From Bacteroidia bacterium (lineage in GTDB: Bacteria; Bacteroidota; Bacteroidia; B-17B0; Aurantibacillaceae): 64,000 nt of DNA. Of this stretch, positions 1-8,663 are shown in pieces (position 1 is the stretch's first letter; each line of letters starts with the position of its first letter). The position numbers were made by a program, and so were the translations under genes. Under the pieces are notes generated by a model that saw only the letters and a program-made list of their open reading frames with translations, was not told the origin of the DNA and searched no databases. The stretch is from contig JANYIQ010000237.1 of NCBI GenBank assembly GCA_025362575.1, forward strand, positions 1 to 64,000, written 5' to 3'.

Positions 1-119
1 CAGGAGAGGGGGCATTTCGTTTTTTATGTAGCATCCTGTTCGGGAGTTAAGGTTTCGTCTTCAAAAACCCTGCGATCTAAGGTAGTTCTTAATTAAATGC
101 TTCCGGAATTATGCCTACA
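1..119. repeat. Direct repeat copy A, about 119 bp
   Basis: This segment recurs almost base for base at 335-453, offset by 334, with single mismatches near 59 and 115. It begins with a GGAGAGGGGGCATTTCG block and ends with ATGCTTCCGGAATTATGC. It is cut by the window edge, so its left limit is unknown. No coding function is apparent; the short ORF at 97-294 runs through repeat sequence and is not convincing. Confidence 0.85.
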
Positions 120-138
120 ACCAAGTTCTTTTACTGCA

Positions 139-173
139 CCGCGTCATTGCGAGCGATATCGAAGCAATCTGTT
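139..173. repeat. Dispersed CATTGCGAGCGATAGCG-type repeat
   Basis: This 35-bp stretch matches the reverse complement of 19711-19745 at 32 of 35 positions. The core CATTGCGAGCGATA(T/G)CGAAGC is of a kind scattered between genes in many environmental bacterial genomes. No gene overlaps it. Confidence 0.75.
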
Positions 174-323
174 GTTTATTGAGATCCGGTTCCATCATGT
201 TATTTTCAAACAAAGATCTTCCGTTCTTTTTCATCAAGGAAAAATTAAGGTTGAACTATTGATCCAATTAATCCTCGACAAGCTCAAAAAATAAAGTATT
301 CAAAATATACCCGCACCCTATCT

Positions 324-344
324 CCCTCTCCCAGCAGGAGAGGG
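324..344. repeat. Palindromic intergenic unit (CCCTCTCC/GGAGAGGG hairpin)
   Basis: CCCTCTCC at 324-331 pairs with GGAGAGGG at 337-344 around a five-base loop. The same design (C/T-rich arm, short A-containing loop, G/A-rich arm) recurs near 19180-19196, 25694-25714 and 48048-48068, so it is a dispersed palindrome family. It lacks a T-run and is not a classical terminator. Confidence 0.6.
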
Positions 345-453
345 GGCATTTCGTTTTTTATGTAGCATCCTGTTCGGGAGTTAAGGTTTCGTTTTCAAAA
401 ACCCTGCGATCTAAGGTAGTTCTTAATTAAATGCTTCCGGAATTATGCGTACA
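335..453. repeat. Direct repeat copy B, about 119 bp
   Basis: This is the second copy of the repeat at 1-119. The 215-bp spacer between the copies holds the CATTGCGAG-type repeat and a hairpin. The 1-643 interval contains no supportable gene and consists mainly of such repeats ahead of the CoA-transferase operon. Confidence 0.85.
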
Positions 454-463
454 GCGAAGTTCG

Positions 464-505
464 TTTGGTTCAAGCCAAAAGAACAGAACAAATATTTGGC
501 GAGCC
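464..505. repeat. Dispersed CCAAAAGAACAGAACAAAT repeat
   Basis: The 42 bases match the reverse complement of 19311-19352 at 40 positions. It lies in the same gap as the 139-173 repeat, whose mate is also inverted in the 19.1-20.2 kb gap. The two intergenic regions are therefore built from the same repeat families. Confidence 0.75.
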
Positions 506-643
506 ACAAAAGAAAAAGAAATCTTTGTTGCCCTTATATGTTATTATATATCAACAACTTAAGTCGTTGCCATTTTAGGGCTTAAAATGGCATTCCTCCC
601 TAAAAAAGCCTATTTTTGTGGCCTGTTTTAGTGATATAAAAAT

Positions 644-1357
644 ATGATAAATAGAGTAGTAAAAAATGCCGAGGAGGCCATTAAAGATATTAAAGACAAC
701 ATGACTTTAATGTTAGGTGGTTTTGGTTTATGCGGCATACCCGAAAATTGCATTGCGGCTTTGGTAAAAAAAGGCGTAAAAGGTTTAACCTGCATTAGCA
801 ACAACGCCGGCGTAGATGATTTTGGTCTGGGGTTGTTATTGCAAACCAAGCAGATTAAAAAAATGATCTCGAGTTACGTTGGCGAGAACGCAGAGTTTGA
901 ACGCCAGATGTTGAGCGGAGAATTAGAAGTGGATCTTATTCCACAGGGAACTTTAGCTACACGCTGTATGGCGGCAGGTTATGGCATGCCCGTAATTTAT
1001 ACACCCGCAGGCGTTGGAACAGAAATAGCAATAGGAAAAGAAACACGTCGTTTTAAATTTAACGGCGAAGAAAAAGAATATTTAATGGAGCATGCTTTTG
1101 ATGCCGACTTTGCAATTGTAAAAGCATGGAAAGGCGACACTGCCGGTAATTTAATTTACCGCTCAACAGCCCGCAACTTTAACCCGATGATGGCCATGGC
1201 AGGAAAAATTACCATTGCCGAAGTAGAAGAACTGGTGCAGGTTGGCCAGTTAGATCCTGATCACATACACACTCCGGGCATTTACGTACACCGTATTTTT
1301 CAGGGTGAGAAATATGAGAAACGCATTGAGCAGAGAACGGTTAGGAAGAAGGATTAA
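644..1357 (+). CDS. scoA: 3-oxoacid CoA-transferase subunit A
   Basis: Alpha subunit of a class I CoA-transferase that moves CoA between succinyl-CoA and acetoacetate or related acids in ketone-body, butyrate or branched-acid metabolism. The N-terminus has the glycine-rich [11 protein letters not shown] block at residues 25-35, and the protein is about 237 residues, the usual size. The conserved segment with [11 protein letters not shown] and the later [16 protein letters not shown] also fit. The ATG at 644 begins directly before the conserved domain. The beta subunit follows at 1519, after a 161-bp repeat-containing gap, which is unusually wide for this pair. Cytosolic heterodimer or heterotetramer. 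The family is certain; the physiological acid is not. Confidence 0.93.
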   Translation: MINRVVKNAEEAIKDIKDNMTLMLGGFGLCGIPENCIAALVKKGVKGLTCISNNAGVDDFGLGLLLQTKQIKKMISSYVGENAEFERQMLSGELEVDLIPQGTLATRCMAAGYGMPVIYTPAGVGTEIAIGKETRRFKFNGEEKEYLMEHAFDADFAIVKAWKGDTAGNLIYRSTARNFNPMMAMAGKITIAEVEELVQVGQLDPDHIHTPGIYVHRIFQGEKYEKRIEQRTVRKKD

Positions 1358-1411
1358 GAGAGAAGATGCAAGATTGAAGATTAAAGACACAAGATTAAAG
1401 TATTAAGAGAG

Positions 1412-1465
1412 AAGTACGATTTACGAAGTACAAAGTACAAAGTACGATTTACGAAGTACGATTTA
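1412..1465. repeat. Short tandem repeat of AAGTACGATTTACG units
   Basis: Units of AAGTAC, AAGTACGATTTACG and AAAGTAC follow one another between the two CoA-transferase subunit genes. Just before them AAGATTGAAGATTAAAG-like words also recur. It is non-coding and is the likely reason for the wide gap in this operon. Confidence 0.75.
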
Positions 1466-1518
1466 AAAAGTGTGGCAGAAATAAAAAAAATTGAATTTTA
1501 AATTTTTAAATAAATAAG

Positions 1519-2175
1519 ATGTTAGATAAGAACGGAATTGCAAAACGAATTGCGAGAGAAGTAAAAGACGGAATGTTTGTGAATCTTGGAATTGGTATTC
1601 CAACCCTGGTAGCAAATTATATTCCCGAAGGAATTAACGTGGAGTTACAATCTGAGAACGGAATATTAGGCATGGGTCCTTTTCCAATAGAAGGAGAAGA
1701 AGATGCCGACCTAATTAATGCGGGCAAACAAACGGTAACACTTTTACCGGGCTCCAGTATTTTTGACAGTGCCATGAGCTTTGGCATGATACGCGCGCAA
1801 AAAGTAAATCTTACTATTTTAGGTGCCATGGAAGTGAGTGAGAACGGCGACATTGCCAACTGGAAAATTCCGGGTAAAATGGTAAAAGGCATGGGCGGCG
1901 CTATGGACTTAGTGGCTTCTGCAAAAAACATTATTGTGGCCATGCAGCATGTGAACAAAGCAGGGCAATCGAAACTCCTGCCAAAATGCGATCTGCCTTT
2001 AACAGGAATTCGCTGCGTTAAAAAAATTGTAACAGAACTTGGCGTTTTCGATGTATTACCTGAGGGCGGTTTTAAATTAGTAGAACGCGCACCAGGAGTT
2101 AGTGTTGAAGAAATTAAAAAAGCAACTGCCGGTAAATTAACTGTTGAAGGAGAGATACCGGAAATGGTACTTTAA
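1519..2175 (+). CDS. scoB: 3-oxoacid CoA-transferase subunit B
   Basis: Beta subunit of the class I CoA-transferase encoded with scoA at 644. The catalytic glutamate that forms the enzyme-CoA thioester is Glu46 in the signature QSENGILG; the N-terminal GIGIPTLVANY is also typical. At 218 residues it has full family length. It ends 36 bases before the first lipoprotein of the glycan cluster, so read-through transcription into that cluster is possible but not shown. Confidence 0.93.
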   Translation: MLDKNGIAKRIAREVKDGMFVNLGIGIPTLVANYIPEGINVELQSENGILGMGPFPIEGEEDADLINAGKQTVTLLPGSSIFDSAMSFGMIRAQKVNLTILGAMEVSENGDIANWKIPGKMVKGMGGAMDLVASAKNIIVAMQHVNKAGQSKLLPKCDLPLTGIRCVKKIVTELGVFDVLPEGGFKLVERAPGVSVEEIKKATAGKLTVEGEIPEMVL

Positions 2176-2211
2176 AAAATCTCTTAATCCTCTGAGCAAA
2201 AAAAATAAAAC

Positions 2212-2754
2212 ATGATCGTTAAAAAAATAATCTTCTGCATCTGCGCAGCACTTATACTTGTAAGTTGCGGTGAGGACAATAGCAAAGCGCCACTGTTCAA
2301 ACACAATGTTATTTTGAACATGGATAACATTGCCAATGCAAATACCATTGTACCAAGTGAAACCGCACATTCCGGAAAAAACATCTGTCGTATTGATTCA
2401 GGTCAGGGTTTCGGTATTGGTTATACCTTTAGTCTACCCGATTCTTTGATCGGTAAAACCATAGCCATTGATCTTGACGCCTGGTTAAGAAGCGGCAAGA
2501 CCGAAAACAACTGTGAGATCATCTGCTCAGTTACACAGCGCGACAGCGTACTTTTCTGGCAGGGCTTCGGCGCTTACACCGTAATGAAAACAGCGAATGA
2601 GTGGAGCAATTTAAAGAATACTATTATTCTTCCAACTAGCATTACCGACAAACCAAACTTATTAATTACAGTTGCCGCACAAAACGTGGGTAAATTATCT
2701 TATTTTGATGTAGACGATCTGAACATTAAATACTACGAATACGACAATGATTAA
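2212..2754 (+). CDS. Uncharacterised lipoprotein, paralogue of the 4264 gene
   Basis: The 180-residue product starts with a short hydrophobic segment ending in the lipobox LVSC, so it should be a lipid-anchored envelope protein. Its body aligns throughout with the protein at 4264-4812: both share G(I/L)GY, a D-A/G-W-(L/F)-R block, RDS(V/M)L, and a DVDDL/DLDDF segment near the end. The pattern suggests one beta-sandwich domain, possibly glycan-binding, but no named family was recognised. It lies 15 bases upstream of the flavoprotein gene and co-directional with the glycan cluster, so a role at the cell surface with that glycan is a reasonable guess only. Confidence 0.75.
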   Translation: MIVKKIIFCICAALILVSCGEDNSKAPLFKHNVILNMDNIANANTIVPSETAHSGKNICRIDSGQGFGIGYTFSLPDSLIGKTIAIDLDAWLRSGKTENNCEIICSVTQRDSVLFWQGFGAYTVMKTANEWSNLKNTIILPTSITDKPNLLITVAAQNVGKLSYFDVDDLNIKYYEYDND

Positions 2755-2769
2755 AATGATCTCTGCATA

Positions 2770-4188
2770 ATGAAAATAGCGATCATTGGTGGCGGACCGG
2801 CAGGAATGACTGCAGCCTACGAATTATCAAAGCAGCTTAAAGATGTGGATCTTTTTGAGGCCGGGCCAAGCGTTGGCGGAATGTCGAAAACCATTGAGCT
2901 ATGGAATCAGAAAGTGGATATTGGTCCGCACCGTTTTTTCAGCAACGATACCCGTGTTAACGAGTTATGGTTAGAAGTAGTTGGAAAAGATTATGAAATG
3001 GTAGATCGTTTAACCCGCATCTATTACAACAAAAAATTCTTTCACTACCCTATCAAAGCATTTAATGCCTTAACCAATTTAGGAATTTTTAAAGCGGCCA
3101 TGTGCATTGTGTATTATGGCATTGAGAAAATTTCTCCCACCAAAGACATCAGCACATTTGAAGGCTGGGTAACCAACCGCTTCGGAAAAAAATTATACCA
3201 GGTATTCTTTAAAACCTATACTGAAAAATTATGGGGCATACCCTGTAATGTTTTAGACGCTGATTTTGCTGCGCAGCGCATTAAGAAATTCAGTCTGGGC
3301 GAAGCCATTAAAACCGCATTGTTCGGCAACAGCGGTAAACATAAAACGCTGGTAGATCAGTTTGCTTATCCGCATGGCGGAACAGGAATGGTGTACGAGC
3401 GCATGAGTGCCTTTATTAAAAGCAAAGGTGGCCATGTGCATTTGAAGTCGCCGGTAAAAAAAGTGATCACAAAGAACGGCGTGGCCTGTGCTTTGGAGCT
3501 GGAAGACGGAACGGTAAAAGAATATGATCACATTATTTCGTCGATGCCGCTTTCGTTAATGGTGAGCCGTTTACCGGAAGTGCCGGAGCCCATTAAAAAA
3601 GCGGCCGAGAGTTTGAAGTTCAGGAATACCATTATTGTTTATTTAAATGTTCAGGCCATTGATCTTTTTCCGGATAACTGGTTGTATGTTCACAGCAGCG
3701 ATCTGTTAATGGGACGCTTAACGAATTTCAGAAACTGGGTTCCGGAATTATATGGCAAAGAAAAAAGCACCATTTGCGCTTTAGAATACTGGTGTTATGA
3801 AGAAGATGAATTCTGGAGCTGGAGCGAAGAAAAATTAATTGCGCTTGCAAAAGAAGAATTAACTAAAACCGGTTTAATTGGTAAAGCAGAAATTTCGGCG
3901 GGCCATGTTTATAAAATTCCGCGCTGTTATCCCGTTTATGGAACCGGATATAAAGATGTATTAAAGCCGGTTGAAGATTATTTGAGCGGCATAAAAAACT
4001 TGCACGTGATAGGAAGATATGGTGCCTTTAAATACAATAATCAGGATCACAGTATTTTGATGGGAAGACTGGCAGTGGAAAATATTTTAAAAGGAACCAA
4101 ACATAATTTATGGGAGATCAATACCGATTACGAAACCTATCAGGAATCGTCGGTGATCACCAAAACAGGACTCAAGAAAGTAGAGTAA
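2770..4188 (+). CDS. FAD-dependent oxidoreductase, UDP-galactopyranose mutase-like
   Basis: The 472-residue protein opens with a Rossmann dinucleotide-binding motif GGGPAG (residues 7-12) followed by EAG and GG(M) blocks typical of flavin amine-oxidase and UDP-galactopyranose mutase relatives. The segments DIGPHRFFS, YTEKLWG and DADFAAQRI are found in mutase-like proteins of surface-glycan loci. It probably acts in the cytosol on a nucleotide sugar or on a lipid-linked sugar; the substrate cannot be read from sequence. It sits between two paralogous lipoproteins at the head of the glycosyltransferase cluster. Length and motifs are complete. It is not the classical short Glf, so no gene symbol is given. 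Confidence 0.8.
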   Translation: MKIAIIGGGPAGMTAAYELSKQLKDVDLFEAGPSVGGMSKTIELWNQKVDIGPHRFFSNDTRVNELWLEVVGKDYEMVDRLTRIYYNKKFFHYPIKAFNALTNLGIFKAAMCIVYYGIEKISPTKDISTFEGWVTNRFGKKLYQVFFKTYTEKLWGIPCNVLDADFAAQRIKKFSLGEAIKTALFGNSGKHKTLVDQFAYPHGGTGMVYERMSAFIKSKGGHVHLKSPVKKVITKNGVACALELEDGTVKEYDHIISSMPLSLMVSRLPEVPEPIKKAAESLKFRNTIIVYLNVQAIDLFPDNWLYVHSSDLLMGRLTNFRNWVPELYGKEKSTICALEYWCYEEDEFWSWSEEKLIALAKEELTKTGLIGKAEISAGHVYKIPRCYPVYGTGYKDVLKPVEDYLSGIKNLHVIGRYGAFKYNNQDHSILMGRLAVENILKGTKHNLWEINTDYETYQESSVITKTGLKKVE

Positions 4189-4263
4189 GCGTTTGTTGCT
4201 TTGGCCCCGGATAAGCCAAGAGCAAAAAAAGCCTGATAATTTATTATATTTGATAGAAGAGAA

Positions 4264-4812
4264 ATGAATAAAAGAGGATCGATATTAGCAGTAATTGCCG
4301 CCACATTGTTCTTGTGGTGCTTTTCATCATGTGAAGATGATGATGCAAAAAATGCAAACGTAATTGAAAAAATTACTTTTAACGCCGAAAACAAAATAAT
4401 GGGTGAAGCCACCAAGATGAAAGGCGATGCCCACACCGGTGATGTTTTCTCTAGGCTTGATCAGAATAATTCTTTTGGATTAGGTTACTCAATGACCATA
4501 CCCGAACCATACATCAATAAAAGCATTACAGTTATAGTGGACGGCTGGTTCAGAACCAATGCCAGTCAAAGCAAGGCCTGCATCGTAGTTAGTCCTTCAA
4601 GAAAAGACTCGATGCTAAGCTGGAACCCGATGTGGCTGGCCAACTCCGTGCTGGAACCCAACACATGGTGTCATTTTCGTGACTCGCTTACCTTGCCCGC
4701 AAACTTTAACGGCATCAATCCTTCTGTGATCTCTGTGTTTCAGTATTTAACCGTAGCAGGATCTGAACAATATGATCTGGATGATTTTAATGTAACCTAC
4801 AAAGCACAATAG
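4264..4812 (+). CDS. Uncharacterised lipoprotein, paralogue of the 2212 gene
   Basis: 182 residues with a hydrophobic signal ending in the lipobox-like FSSC followed by acidic EDDD, a common export signature of Bacteroidota surface lipoproteins. The remainder is homologous along its whole length to the 2212 product. Its stop codon directly abuts the ATG of the methyltransferase at 4813, so it is part of the same transcription unit. A TATATTTG word at 4245-4252 could be a promoter element just ahead of it. Function unknown. Confidence 0.75.
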   Translation: MNKRGSILAVIAATLFLWCFSSCEDDDAKNANVIEKITFNAENKIMGEATKMKGDAHTGDVFSRLDQNNSFGLGYSMTIPEPYINKSITVIVDGWFRTNASQSKACIVVSPSRKDSMLSWNPMWLANSVLEPNTWCHFRDSLTLPANFNGINPSVISVFQYLTVAGSEQYDLDDFNVTYKAQ

Positions 4813-5556
4813 ATGGATCTGGAATACGAAATTAAATACCATCAGCAGGAAGAAATTAACTGGTGGTTTCAGGGACGAAGGAACGCCATACTTAAATTGC
4901 TGGCTCAGAAAAACAAGGACCTTAAGATCTTGGATATCGGATGTGCCGGCGGCGCTTTACTGCTTGAACTTAAAAAAGCAGGATTCACAAATTTATACGG
5001 TATTGATGTAAGCGAGAACGCTGCCATTGTTTGTAAAGAGAGAGGTGTGGAAAATGTATTCGTGATGGATGGTCACCACCCCGATTTTGAGAACGAAAGT
5101 TTCGACATCATTATTGCTTCCGATTCATTGGAGCATTTAAAAGATGATATGATGGCTTTGCGTAACTGGAATAAGCTTTTAAAAGTTGGCGGAGAAGTTT
5201 ATGTGTTTGTACCGGCCTTTATGTATTTATGGAGTGAGCATGATGTGATCAACCAGCATTTCAGAAGATACACGGCGGTTGAATTAAAAAGTAAGCTCGA
5301 GCAAAGCGGCTTTAAGGTTGAGGAATACAGCTACTGGAATTTTCTTTTGTATTTTCCAACCACTGCTTACCGTTTGTTTCAGAGGGTGAAATTTACATTT
5401 GTGAAGAACAAAGCCCCTAAAGATCATCTGAAGGGTTTTAATCCTAAGATCAATGCCCTGTTAACGCGACTCCTTAAAATAGAGAATTCTTTTTTTAAAC
5501 TCTTAGGCTTGCCTGTGGGGGTTAGTGCTTATGCGAAAGGAATTAAAACGAAGTAA
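4813..5556 (+). CDS. Class I SAM-dependent methyltransferase
   Basis: 247 residues. Motif I is LDIGCAGG at residues 41-47, followed by the acidic end of strand 2 (GIDVS), MDGHHPDF and the motif IASDSLEHL. This is the Methyltransf_11/23 type found in polysaccharide and lipid-linked glycan loci. A C-terminal hydrophobic stretch (WNFLLYFPTTAY) may touch the membrane. The stop overlaps the next start by one base (TAATG), which supports translational coupling with the membrane glycosyltransferase. The methyl acceptor is probably a sugar or sugar-lipid of the locus; this is inference from context. Confidence 0.85.
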   Translation: MDLEYEIKYHQQEEINWWFQGRRNAILKLLAQKNKDLKILDIGCAGGALLLELKKAGFTNLYGIDVSENAAIVCKERGVENVFVMDGHHPDFENESFDIIIASDSLEHLKDDMMALRNWNKLLKVGGEVYVFVPAFMYLWSEHDVINQHFRRYTAVELKSKLEQSGFKVEEYSYWNFLLYFPTTAYRLFQRVKFTFVKNKAPKDHLKGFNPKINALLTRLLKIENSFFKLLGLPVGVSAYAKGIKTK

Positions 5557-7076
5557 TGAAGCTGAACAAGATAATAGCCGCTGCGTTCTTTCTGATCTCC
5601 GTACACTTTTTGTTTACGTATTTAGGATTTTACAAACAACTTCACAGGCGGCCATGCTCTGTTCATTCCTGGGCGCAATGCGAAAGAGCTTCCATAGCTC
5701 TGAACTATTATCAGGTTGACATGAATTTCTTTTTGCCGAAGATCCACAAAAACCTGGATGGGCAGGGAATAACCGGTTTGGAATTTCCTTTTGTAAATTA
5801 TTCAGTTGCCATAATCTATAAACTATTCGGCTTCAACGAATTTTACTACAGGATGTTTGTACTGTGCACTTTGCTTTTTGGATTACTGATGTTCTATTTT
5901 CTGAGTTACTCGCTCACCAAAAACTATCTGCTCTCACTTGCCACCATTGCCCTGGCCTATTTTTCGCCGGTGCTTCTTTTTTACAGTGCCAACTTTTTAC
6001 CGGACACTACGAGTCTGGGATTTGTTTTAGCCGCCTGGTTCTTTGCAATTAAATACTTTAATACTTCCTCTAAAAAATTCTTTTATTTATTTTTCGGTTT
6101 CGCACTTCTGGCGGCACTTGTGAAGATCACTTCACTTATCATATTTGGTGTTGTGATCGGGCTGGTTATTCTGGATCACTTCCGATTCTTTCACAAAACA
6201 AGGAATAATACTGAACTCATTGCCAATAAAATGATGGTATTGCTTTACAGTTTTGCAGCGATAGCCATTGTGTTTGGCTGGTATAAATACGCTGGATGGT
6301 TAAGCGAAAAATATCATAGTGATGCTTTTTTACTGAACATGAAAGTGGTAACCGATAAAAAAGAAGCCATGGCCATCTGGAAATACATTCAGCAGCGATG
6401 GATCAACGATTACTATCCTGAAGACAGTTATTACCTGATGTGCTATGTAATGGGCGCGCTTTTGATAGGTGCAAAATTCGTGAGCCGTTTATTGTTTGCG
6501 ATCACATTTCTGACCTTCCTTGGTTCCTGCTGTTTTGTTTTCCTTTTGTTCTTCCAGTTCAGAAATCACGACTATTACGTTATTAGCTTAATGCCTGTAG
6601 TATTCTTATTGTTCCTCACCTTTGCTGATATGATAAGCCGCATCGCGAATAATTATTTTCCGCCGCTGAAATTACTTGTGGTTGTTCTTTTTGCTCTGAG
6701 TGCCAAAGAAAGTCTTATTTACTGTAAAGGAAATTTCTCTTACCGTTACAACAGTTATAATTTTTTAATAAACGACAGTTTCATTGTGTATGAGGATCTG
6801 GAACAAAAATTAAGGTCGCTTGGTGTTAAACACAGTGATGTTACCGTGAGTGGATTTGATTATACTTACTGCAACTCGCTTTATCTGATGAATCAAACCG
6901 GCTGGACCTTTGATGAATATAGCAGTAGAGAATGGATCGAGCATCTCGTGAACACCAGAAATGCAAAATACATGGTTTTGAACGACACCGCCATGTTCAA
7001 TAAAATTTATCCTAACACGTTTAAAGATAAAATAATTGGCTCCCACAGAGGTTTATTTATTTTTAAACTCAAGTAG
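5556..7076 (+). CDS. GT-C membrane glycosyltransferase (family 39-like), copy 1
   Basis: 506 residues with about ten or more predicted membrane spans. After the first helix comes the periplasmic loop motif HSWAQCERASIALNYY, similar to the H-x-W/R-Q-x-(D/E)-R loop of dolichyl/polyprenyl-phosphate-sugar-dependent GT39/ArnT-like enzymes, with the acidic residue expected at the catalytic site. A second conserved block is FQFRNHDYY in the C-terminal half. It should transfer a sugar from a polyprenyl-phosphate donor on the periplasmic face. It is followed 55 bases later by a paralogue of exactly the same length. The donor could be made by the DPMS-like GT2 at 11249. Confidence 0.82.
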   Translation: MKLNKIIAAAFFLISVHFLFTYLGFYKQLHRRPCSVHSWAQCERASIALNYYQVDMNFFLPKIHKNLDGQGITGLEFPFVNYSVAIIYKLFGFNEFYYRMFVLCTLLFGLLMFYFLSYSLTKNYLLSLATIALAYFSPVLLFYSANFLPDTTSLGFVLAAWFFAIKYFNTSSKKFFYLFFGFALLAALVKITSLIIFGVVIGLVILDHFRFFHKTRNNTELIANKMMVLLYSFAAIAIVFGWYKYAGWLSEKYHSDAFLLNMKVVTDKKEAMAIWKYIQQRWINDYYPEDSYYLMCYVMGALLIGAKFVSRLLFAITFLTFLGSCCFVFLLFFQFRNHDYYVISLMPVVFLLFLTFADMISRIANNYFPPLKLLVVVLFALSAKESLIYCKGNFSYRYNSYNFLINDSFIVYEDLEQKLRSLGVKHSDVTVSGFDYTYCNSLYLMNQTGWTFDEYSSREWIEHLVNTRNAKYMVLNDTAMFNKIYPNTFKDKIIGSHRGLFIFKLK

Positions 7077-7131
7077 CCCTACCCTGTCTGCCGATTTTTA
7101 ATGGTCTAATATTTGAAATTGCAAAGTATAA

Positions 7132-8652
7132 ATGAAACTAAATAAAATATTGATAGGAATACTTTTTCTGATTTCCATTCATATATTTTATAATTATACG
7201 GGCATTTACAATCATTTGAAAAAGCGTCCCTGTTCTGTACATCACTGGGCACAGTGCGAACGGGCGTCCATAGCCCTGAACTATTATCAGGGTGGCATGA
7301 ATTTCTTTAAACCTCAAATTCATAAAGAGCTGGATGGAGAGGGCATAACCGGCTTAGAATTTCCGTTTGTAAATTACAGCGCCGCCATTTTATACAAGAT
7401 CTTCGGTTTTCATGAGATCTATTATAAACTCTTTGTTCTGCTCACACTGGTAATTGGGCTCTTAAGTTTTTACTTCCTCTGTTTTTCATTCACCAACAAT
7501 TATCTTTTATCGGTTACCGCTGTCATGGCAGCCTTTGCTTCGCCCGTGCTGCTCTATTACAGTGCTAATTTTTTATCGGACACCACAAGCCTGGGTTTTG
7601 TGCTTACTGCATGGTTCTTCTTTTTTAGATACATTAATACAACTAACAAAAAATATTTTTATGTCTTTTTTGTTTTTGCCGCCCTTGCCGCATTGGTAAA
7701 GATCACATCACTTATTGCGTTTGGCGTGGTAATTGCATTAGTAATTCTCGATTCACTTAAATTCTTTGCATCAGCACGAAAAGGCATTCCTCTCATTACA
7801 AATAGAGCTTTGGTATTGTGTTTTAGTTTTTTAGCAATTGTTCTCGTATTTGCCTGGTATAAATACGCAGCCTGGTTAAGCGAAAAATACCATAGCGATG
7901 CTTTTTTATTAAGTCAGAAAATTGTGACCGATAAAAAAGAAGCCCTTGCCATTTGGGAGTTCATAAAACAAAACTGGATAAACGATTACTATTGTGAAGG
8001 AACCTACAAACTCATCTTAGGCATTGCCGCTGCCTTGGCCCTGGGTTTTAGATATGTGAACCGCTTACTTTTTACAATTACCCTTTTAACCTTTTTGGGT
8101 TCGTGCTGTTTTGTATTCCTTCTTTTCTTTCAATTCCGGAATCACGATTACTACATCATTACGTTGCTTCCGGCCATTTTCTTTTTACTCTTAACTTTTA
8201 TTGACATGGTTGCGCGATTGGCCAATGATTATTTTCCGCCCCTTAAAACTTTGGTGTTTTTACTTTTGCTTTTAAATATTAAAGGCGCCGCAGCTCATTG
8301 TAAAGAAGTATACATGTACCGCCACGGAACTGCCATTTTGAATATGGTTGGGGATTTTAGTCGATACGAGAACCTTGAAGGTGCTTTACGAAAATTAGGA
8401 GTAAAACCAACCGATATTACTTTAAGTGCTTTTGATAACACTTATTGCAATAGTTTGTATTTGATGAATCAAAGGGGCTGGACCCTTGATTATGCGGCAG
8501 GGAAAGAATGGTATGACTTTTTTCTTAAACAGAGAAATATTCAGTATCTTGTTTTAAGCGACTCGGCACTTTTCAATAAAAATTATCCAAATGATTTTAA
8601 GGAAAAGATCATTGGGCAGCATAATGGTTTGTTAATTTATAAACTTAAATAA
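7132..8652 (+). CDS. GT-C membrane glycosyltransferase (family 39-like), copy 2
   Basis: Also 506 residues, aligning without obvious gaps to the protein at 5556 and identical at roughly two thirds of positions by eye, including HHWAQCERASIALNYY, the YSANFL(P/S)DTTSLGFVL segment and FQFRNHDYY. The C-terminal soluble parts (after about residue 400) differ more than the membrane core, which suggests divergence of acceptor specificity after a tandem duplication. It is followed by the MBOAT gene 11 bases downstream. The same polyprenyl-phosphate-sugar-dependent mechanism is inferred. Confidence 0.82.
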   Translation: MKLNKILIGILFLISIHIFYNYTGIYNHLKKRPCSVHHWAQCERASIALNYYQGGMNFFKPQIHKELDGEGITGLEFPFVNYSAAILYKIFGFHEIYYKLFVLLTLVIGLLSFYFLCFSFTNNYLLSVTAVMAAFASPVLLYYSANFLSDTTSLGFVLTAWFFFFRYINTTNKKYFYVFFVFAALAALVKITSLIAFGVVIALVILDSLKFFASARKGIPLITNRALVLCFSFLAIVLVFAWYKYAAWLSEKYHSDAFLLSQKIVTDKKEALAIWEFIKQNWINDYYCEGTYKLILGIAAALALGFRYVNRLLFTITLLTFLGSCCFVFLLFFQFRNHDYYIITLLPAIFFLLLTFIDMVARLANDYFPPLKTLVFLLLLLNIKGAAAHCKEVYMYRHGTAILNMVGDFSRYENLEGALRKLGVKPTDITLSAFDNTYCNSLYLMNQRGWTLDYAAGKEWYDFFLKQRNIQYLVLSDSALFNKNYPNDFKEKIIGQHNGLLIYKLK

Positions 8653-8663
8653 ACAGTGTAACC

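Noticed and set aside
97..294. 65-residue frame in the 5' repeat region
   Set aside because: It runs through two dispersed repeat families, has no recognisable domain and no promoter or partner.
324..344. Rho-independent terminator
   Set aside because: A strong stem but no T-run and no gene ending upstream; it fits the dispersed palindrome family.
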